The notes beneath the pieces were generated by a model. That model was not told where the DNA came from and did not search any database. It saw nothing but the letters and a program-made list of their open reading frames with translations. The position numbers were made by a program, and so were the translations under genes. Source: Suilimivivens sp964458255 (GTDB lineage Bacteria > Bacillota > Clostridia > Lachnospirales > Lachnospiraceae). From it: a stretch of 46,816 bases of DNA. Of the stretch, positions 42,928 to 46,816 are shown piece after piece; the stretch's first letter is position 1, and every line of letters starts with the position of its first letter. The DNA lies in NCBI GenBank assembly GCA_964458255.1, contig CAYWHY010000009.1, positions 1-46,816 on the forward strand, given 5' to 3'.

Positions 42928-42947
42928 TAAACAAATACATTTCTCTC

Positions 42948-43751
42948 TCATGAGCCTGTCCCGGAATACTGCATTGCGCCCTTCATCCAGAACTTATAGC
43001 TCAGATAAAAGAACACTACTCCCAGTACCGGGGTTAAAAATGAAAATATCGACACATCATCCGGGCGGATAAAAAACAGACTCGGATAATACGCCATAAA
43101 TCCAATGGGAATGATAAATGTAAATACGAATCGGAATACTCCGTTAAAAATGGTAATCGGATATCTCGCATAATCTTTAAATTTGAACATAAATATCATG
43201 ATAGACGATGTCCCAATTACCCAAAAGCCCGTGGCAGCCGCAAAATTCATAAGGGCGATCATAAACAGTGAAGCCGAAATCACACCGACCATAAGAAGCA
43301 CAATTCCTCCAAATGTAACCGGAAGTGCAAGCTTATTCCATGCATAGATAAGCGTTCCCATTCCAAATGCAAGCTGTCCGAGTCCCTTGATATCAAATAC
43401 CTCCGACATAAAATAAAAGAACAAATTCAGCGGTCGGAAACAGTATTTAATAAAATCTCCCCGATAAAGGGCACGGCTTAAATTCCAGTTATTGTCAAAA
43501 AAACACTGCACCGGCGTCATTGCAAGCATTGCAAATCCGTACAAAAACAACATTTCATAATAATTCCATCCCTCGATACTCGGAAAATTCTGAAATAAAA
43601 TCCAGAACGAAATAAATCCCGCAATATTGGTAAACAGCATTCCTATTGTGGAAATGATGAAATCTGCCCGATAGCTCATTTTACTTTTCAAATCCTGCAA
43701 TAGGATCATCTTATAAATATGGGCGTAGTAAAAAAGCCCGTTCTTTTCCAT
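42948..43751 (-). CDS. ABC-2 family transporter permease (COG3694-like)
   Basis: Six-helix membrane protein of 267 residues, the third gene of an ATPase-permease-permease exporter set. Recognisable features are the N-terminal KMILLQDLKSKMSYRADFIISTIGMLF and the mid-protein CFRPLNLFFYFMSEVFDIKGL motif, typical of the COG4586/COG4587/COG3694 systems (ABC-2 type, DUF990-related). It starts 4 bases after the previous permease gene ends. Substrate unknown; related systems have been linked to viologen or other toxic compound export. Confidence 0.88.
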   Translation of the reverse strand: MEKNGLFYYAHIYKMILLQDLKSKMSYRADFIISTIGMLFTNIAGFISFWILFQNFPSIEGWNYYEMLFLYGFAMLAMTPVQCFFDNNWNLSRALYRGDFIKYCFRPLNLFFYFMSEVFDIKGLGQLAFGMGTLIYAWNKLALPVTFGGIVLLMVGVISASLFMIALMNFAAATGFWVIGTSSIMIFMFKFKDYARYPITIFNGVFRFVFTFIIPIGFMAYYPSLFFIRPDDVSIFSFLTPVLGVVFFYLSYKFWMKGAMQYSGTGS

Positions 43752-43755
43752 TTCA

Positions 43756-44583
43756 TCAACCTCCGTTCACTGTCAATTTTTTCAAAGAATGGTTCCAAAA
43801 CAGCTTGCTGATAAAAATCATTGCCACCACCCAGAACACCTGCATTCCGATTGCCTGCAAATAATCCGGAACTTCCAGTTCTCTGCCTGTGAGCATATGC
43901 AGCGGTGTATGATAAATCGCCTGAAACGGCAGAAAATCCACCACCATGCGCACCTTCGCAGGGAAAAAGGCAAGTGGAATGGTAGCTCCCGCAAGCAGAG
44001 AAACCACAACCTCTTTCATAATATTCACGCCCCAGATAGACTGCGTATACAGACAAATAGTTCCCACAAAGAAATCAACGCAATAATTAATCACCAAGGC
44101 AAGCAGAATACTTATCACAAAAAATATCAGATTCCTTCCAAGTCGGATGTTTCCTTTTGCCACAAAATACACCACAACAAATGTCGGCAAAAATGTGGTC
44201 ACAAATGCCACAATACAATTTCCCACATGTGCAAAAAACAAATAAATCTGATAATCAATAGGCTTTACCAAAAACTCTACCAGTTCACCCGTCTGATAGC
44301 TTCTTCCGATATCCCATACCACAAAGGAATCAAGGAAATTAAACATGGCAGCTGCCAGTACCAGATACACCATGGTATCATAAAAGGTCATTCCGTTTAC
44401 CACATCTGTGGGACTTGAATCATAAATTGCCCGCCACAAAAAATATATAATAATCAGATAAACAAGATTTCCGACTACAGAAATAATGGTGCCGGTACGG
44501 AACGTGAGTCCCTCCATGATACTGCCTCGTGTCAGCGCAAGACACTGCTTTACGTGGGAAGAAATCTTTTTTGTCAGACTCAT
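43756..44583 (-). CDS. ABC-2 family transporter permease (COG4587-like)
   Basis: Membrane protein of 275 residues with about six helices. Its start overlaps the end of the ATPase gene by 4 bases (ATGA). LTRGSIMEGLTFRTGTIISVVGNLVYLIIIYFLW and the FLVKPIDYQIYLFFAHVGN motif parallel the partner permease's CFRPLN motif, as expected for two homologous permeases forming a heterodimer. No signal peptide or extra domain. Confidence 0.88.
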   Translation of the reverse strand: MSLTKKISSHVKQCLALTRGSIMEGLTFRTGTIISVVGNLVYLIIIYFLWRAIYDSSPTDVVNGMTFYDTMVYLVLAAAMFNFLDSFVVWDIGRSYQTGELVEFLVKPIDYQIYLFFAHVGNCIVAFVTTFLPTFVVVYFVAKGNIRLGRNLIFFVISILLALVINYCVDFFVGTICLYTQSIWGVNIMKEVVVSLLAGATIPLAFFPAKVRMVVDFLPFQAIYHTPLHMLTGRELEVPDYLQAIGMQVFWVVAMIFISKLFWNHSLKKLTVNGG

Positions 44584-45626
44584 TCTATCCCTCCTTCGTA
44601 AATCTTGCGAATTACGCTTTCCGTTGAAATCTCTTTCAAATGCATATCCGTAATCCTGCGATTATCCTGAATACAGTTGATGACCTCCATCATATGAACT
44701 TCATCTTCATTTAACAGAATCTGTATCCATCTGTCTTCCACGGAAACCTGCGTGGATTTGGCATGCGGAAATTTCCCTAAAATCCATCCCTCTGCTTCTT
44801 TTGCCTGCTTTTCCAACACGCTGCTGTCAACGTCTTCTATGTTCTTGGCAAACTGAATACCAACCGTACGGTATGCACCGAAATACTGCTGCAGGCGCTC
44901 AATAGTATTGTCGTAAATCAGGGTTCCTTTGTCGATAATGACTATACGCTTACAAAGTGCATCCACATCACCCATATCATGTGTGGTCAAAATAACTGTT
45001 GTTCCTTTCTTTTCATTCAGATTACTGACCAGCTGGCGAATTTTATTTTTCATGGAAACATCAAGGCCGATGGTAGGTTCATCCATAAACACAACACACG
45101 GATCATGCAAAAATGCTGCCAGAATATCACAAAGCGTCCTCTGTCCCAATGACATTTCACGCACTGCCTTATGGTAAAGACTGCCGGCACCCACGAGTGC
45201 ATCATAATATTCAAGATTATCCTTATATTGTTTGTCAGGTATCCTGTAAATTTCCTTCAAAATCTTAAAGGACTCGATTACGGGCAGTGCCCACCAAAGC
45301 TGGGTACGCTGTCCGAATACAACACCGATATCTTTTGCATTTTTGGTACGATTCTCATGGGGAATACGTCCGTTCACAAGAATTTCCCCGCCGGTAGGCT
45401 CTAAAATGCCCGTCATCATCTTAATGGTCGTGGATTTTCCCGCACCGTTCGGTCCTAAATATCCCACCATTTCTCCCGGCATAATAGTAAGTGATACATC
45501 ATTGACCGCACGCAAAATTTCATATTCTCTGGAAAAGAGGTCACGAATACTGCCGCGGACGCCTTCTCTTCTTTTTACTACTTTAAATTCCTTCCTTACG
45601 TCATTCATTCGAATAATCGGTTCCAT
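44580..45626 (-). CDS. ABC-2 exporter ATP-binding protein (COG4586-like)
   Basis: ATPase of 348 residues for the two permeases downstream. Walker A is GPNGAGKST, the signature is MSLGQRTLC in place of LSGGQ (a form characteristic of this subfamily), Walker B is VVFMDEPTIGLD, and the switch histidine is in LTTHDMGD. A C-terminal extension of about 80 residues follows the ATPase core. It is the first gene of the three-gene set. Upstream is a 122-base spacer with no clear promoter, then the guanine deaminase remnant. Confidence 0.92.
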   Translation of the reverse strand: MEPIIRMNDVRKEFKVVKRREGVRGSIRDLFSREYEILRAVNDVSLTIMPGEMVGYLGPNGAGKSTTIKMMTGILEPTGGEILVNGRIPHENRTKNAKDIGVVFGQRTQLWWALPVIESFKILKEIYRIPDKQYKDNLEYYDALVGAGSLYHKAVREMSLGQRTLCDILAAFLHDPCVVFMDEPTIGLDVSMKNKIRQLVSNLNEKKGTTVILTTHDMGDVDALCKRIVIIDKGTLIYDNTIERLQQYFGAYRTVGIQFAKNIEDVDSSVLEKQAKEAEGWILGKFPHAKSTQVSVEDRWIQILLNEDEVHMMEVINCIQDNRRITDMHLKEISTESVIRKIYEGGIE

Positions 45627-45748
45627 TGTAATTCCTCACTAACTTTTAATATTTTTCAAAATTATCTTATTTCTTAATTGTACTAAACGCTATCTCCATG
45701 TGTCTTTAAACCACTTTGTGAATCAACTCTCCCGAAGAGATTCTCATC

Positions 45749-46526
45749 TCAAAACAACTGCCGTCCTGCCACAAATTTCGCATGTATGCCCTGTATATCC
45801 AAAGAAAGATACCCTGCCCGCTCAAGCCGTTGCAACGCAGATAACTCCTGCGGATAAGGAATACTTTTATCATCTAACACAATGGCATCAAATTCATATC
45901 CTTTCTCAAAGCTTCCCACCTTACCGAAAAATTCTCCTCCGCCCAAGGTAGCTAAATAAAATACTTCCGCACGGGTGCAATACCGGACGACAAATTCATA
46001 TTAGAAGCAGGACAATGTGCGACAAACACACTATTTTTTCTCATCAAATCTACTTCTTCTTCCGTAGACCAGACACAGTGTGCCATGATTGTTTTCACAT
46101 CCTCTTTCTGTTCATTATTTCTTCCGAAGCCGGATGATGATGGGTTGCAAAAATACAGGCACGGGTAGTGGCACTTTTTTTCATTTACTCTGCAAAAATA
46201 GAATATGCTTTTCTTGCATAGTCCAAGTCCTCATATTTTGCTTCTTCACAAAAAGCCTGCTGCTTTAGCCAGTCCATCAGCTCCAAATCCATGCCCAGAC
46301 CACGATAGGTGTATTGGGGTGCATGGATATGCAAATCAATTAATCCCGGTATAATCAGGCAATCGCCATAATCAATTACCGGAAACTCTGCATATTTCGG
46401 TGGTAATGTTGTAAATACGCCCTGCGACTTTCCATCTTTACAAACAACATAGCCGTTTGTAGCGGTAACTATTTTATCCGGTGCAGCACTGTAACAAATA
46501 TTTCCTTTTAGTACAAAATTTTTCAT
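45749..46526 (-). pseudogene. decayed guanine deaminase
   Basis: Four pieces of a guanine deaminase (normally about 430 residues) remain in order. Codons 1-113 include the metal-binding HIH in LIDLHIHAPQYTYRGLG and end at a TAA (46185-46187). In the same frame follows MKKSATTRACIFAT (46184 on), until a TGA at 46095. A shifted frame gives TIMAHCVWSTEEEVDL and FVAHCPASN, ending with IAPVRKY at a TAG (45952). Another frame gives YLATLGGGEFFG to the natural end. So there is one nonsense codon and at least two internal deletions; the late metal-binding aspartate region is missing. Purine deamination by this locus must be lost, unless the sequence is wrong. Confidence 0.88.
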
Positions 46527-46570
46527 ACAATAAACCTCATATCATAATTTTACATAATTTATTGTACCAA

Positions 46571-46592
46571 GTCGCTGGCGCGACGGCTAGCC
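46571..46592. other. small GC-rich hairpin with adjoining palindrome
   Basis: GTCGC-TGGC-GCGAC (46571-46584) followed directly by the palindrome GGCTAGCC (46585-46592) stands out in an AT-rich 200-base spacer between the guanine deaminase remnant and the tRNA terminator. No gene is visible in that spacer. Function unknown. Confidence 0.3.
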
Positions 46593-46671
46593 CCAGATAC
46601 ATTTTTTTCTTCTTTGCCAGAACTTTAGCTCTCAAGTCTGTTCTTCAAAATGGTCTTTACCTAAAATGATA

Positions 46672-46711
46672 CCCCAAAAACAAAAGAAACCCTGATAAAC
46701 TCAGAGTTTCT
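46672..46711 (-). terminator. terminator of the tRNA-Leu gene
   Basis: AGAAAC (46685-46690) pairs with GTTTCT (46706-46711), and CTGA (46692-46695) with TCAG (46701-46704), separated by one mismatch. On the minus strand a TTTCTTTTGTTTTT tract follows. It lies 16 bases beyond the tRNA 3' end. Confidence 0.8.
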
Positions 46712-46726
46712 TCTAAAAAGATATAA

Positions 46727-46812
46727 TGCCGGCGACCGGAATCGAACCGGTACGGGAGGTTAGTCCCGCAGGATTTTAAGTCCTGTGCGTCTGCCAGTTC
46801 CGCCACGCCGGC
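46727..46812 (-). tRNA. tRNA-Leu(UAA)
   Basis: A complete 86-base tRNA on the minus strand. The acceptor stem is GCCGGCG (5' end at 46812) with CGCCGGC near 46728-46734. The anticodon stem CAGGA/TCCTG encloses the loop CTTAAAA, with anticodon TAA. The long variable arm CGGGA...TCCCG marks a class II (leucine) tRNA. The T arm is ACCGG-TTCGATT-CCGGT. The CCA end is not encoded. Confidence 0.97.
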
Positions 46813-46816
46813 ATTT

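Noticed and set aside
43789..44418. A 209-codon plus-strand open frame across the ABC-2 permease
   Set aside because: It is antisense to a well-recognised permease and its composition (His/Lys/Gln-rich) is that of a reverse-strand reading of hydrophobic codons.
45749..45946. An independent 65-residue protein
   Set aside because: It is the C-terminal fragment of the decayed guanine deaminase; its upstream frame continues as YLATLGGG without a proper start signal.
46727..46812. An integration (att) site at the tRNA-Leu gene
   Set aside because: No integrase gene and no partial repeat of the tRNA 3' end were found in the window.

Overview
The window looks like a chromosomal segment of a spore-forming, low-to-moderate GC clostridial Firmicute, most likely a gut Lachnospiraceae. 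The evidence is a housekeeping block typical of that family (mtaB, ireB, ruvX, DUF1292 protein, RNase J beside prmA, rsmE, nifS, thiI), a spore-maturation gene (spmA), a class B sortase, AGGAGG-type ribosome binding sites and consensus sigma-A promoters. Almost every gene is on the minus strand. The exceptions are an HPr-like gene, nudC and a HAD phosphatase gene. Genus cannot be fixed from sequence alone. The record is a draft: it contains a 100-N scaffold gap.

Layout. Positions 1-8.9 kb hold RNA-processing and RNA/protein-modification genes, reading leftward: prmA, rsmE, nifS, thiI, then mtaB, ireB, ruvX, a DUF1292 protein and rnj. A small divergent gene for an HPr-like protein without the phospho-accepting histidine sits between thiI and mtaB. 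Positions 8.9-12.4 kb hold nudC, a small membrane protein, a HAD hydrolase, spmA and sortase B. Positions 12.5-15.6 kb hold a complete ECF vitamin-type transporter: S component, fused double ATPase and EcfT.

Positions 15.7-32.9 kb form a glycan-utilisation region. One transcription unit encodes a sugar ABC transporter (two permeases and a lipoprotein binding protein), followed by a GntR/LacI-type regulator. A second unit encodes a GH38 alpha-mannosidase, GH125 alpha-mannosidase, MATE transporter, SGNH esterase and permuted GH3 glycosidase. The two units have promoters sharing an identical 15-bp element over the -35 box. Upstream lie a GH36-like alpha-galactosidase and a large cell-wall protein with a C-type-lectin-like domain, five internal repeats and a PKTG-type sortase signal. 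Together they suggest capture at the surface, import of trimmed oligosaccharides, and intracellular removal of mannose, alpha-galactose-type and beta-glucose-type residues. Candidate substrates are mannose-rich N-glycans or mannans.

Positions 33-40.4 kb hold a phosphate transporter with its DUF47 partner, a Bax-inhibitor-1-like protein, and a heterodimeric ABC exporter followed by a GH17 glucanase-like gene. Positions 40.4-46.8 kb look eroded. There is an aldo/keto reductase split only by an artificial gap, a stitched remnant of a metallophosphoesterase, an Rpn/PD-(D/E)XK nuclease, a three-gene ABC-2 exporter, a decayed guanine deaminase, and a tRNA-Leu(UAA) gene at the right edge.

I found no CRISPR array, prophage, insertion sequence or rRNA. 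The most notable points are the artefactual gap, the lectin-plus-mannosidase locus with its shared promoter element, the histidine-less HPr, and the two gene remnants near the nuclease.
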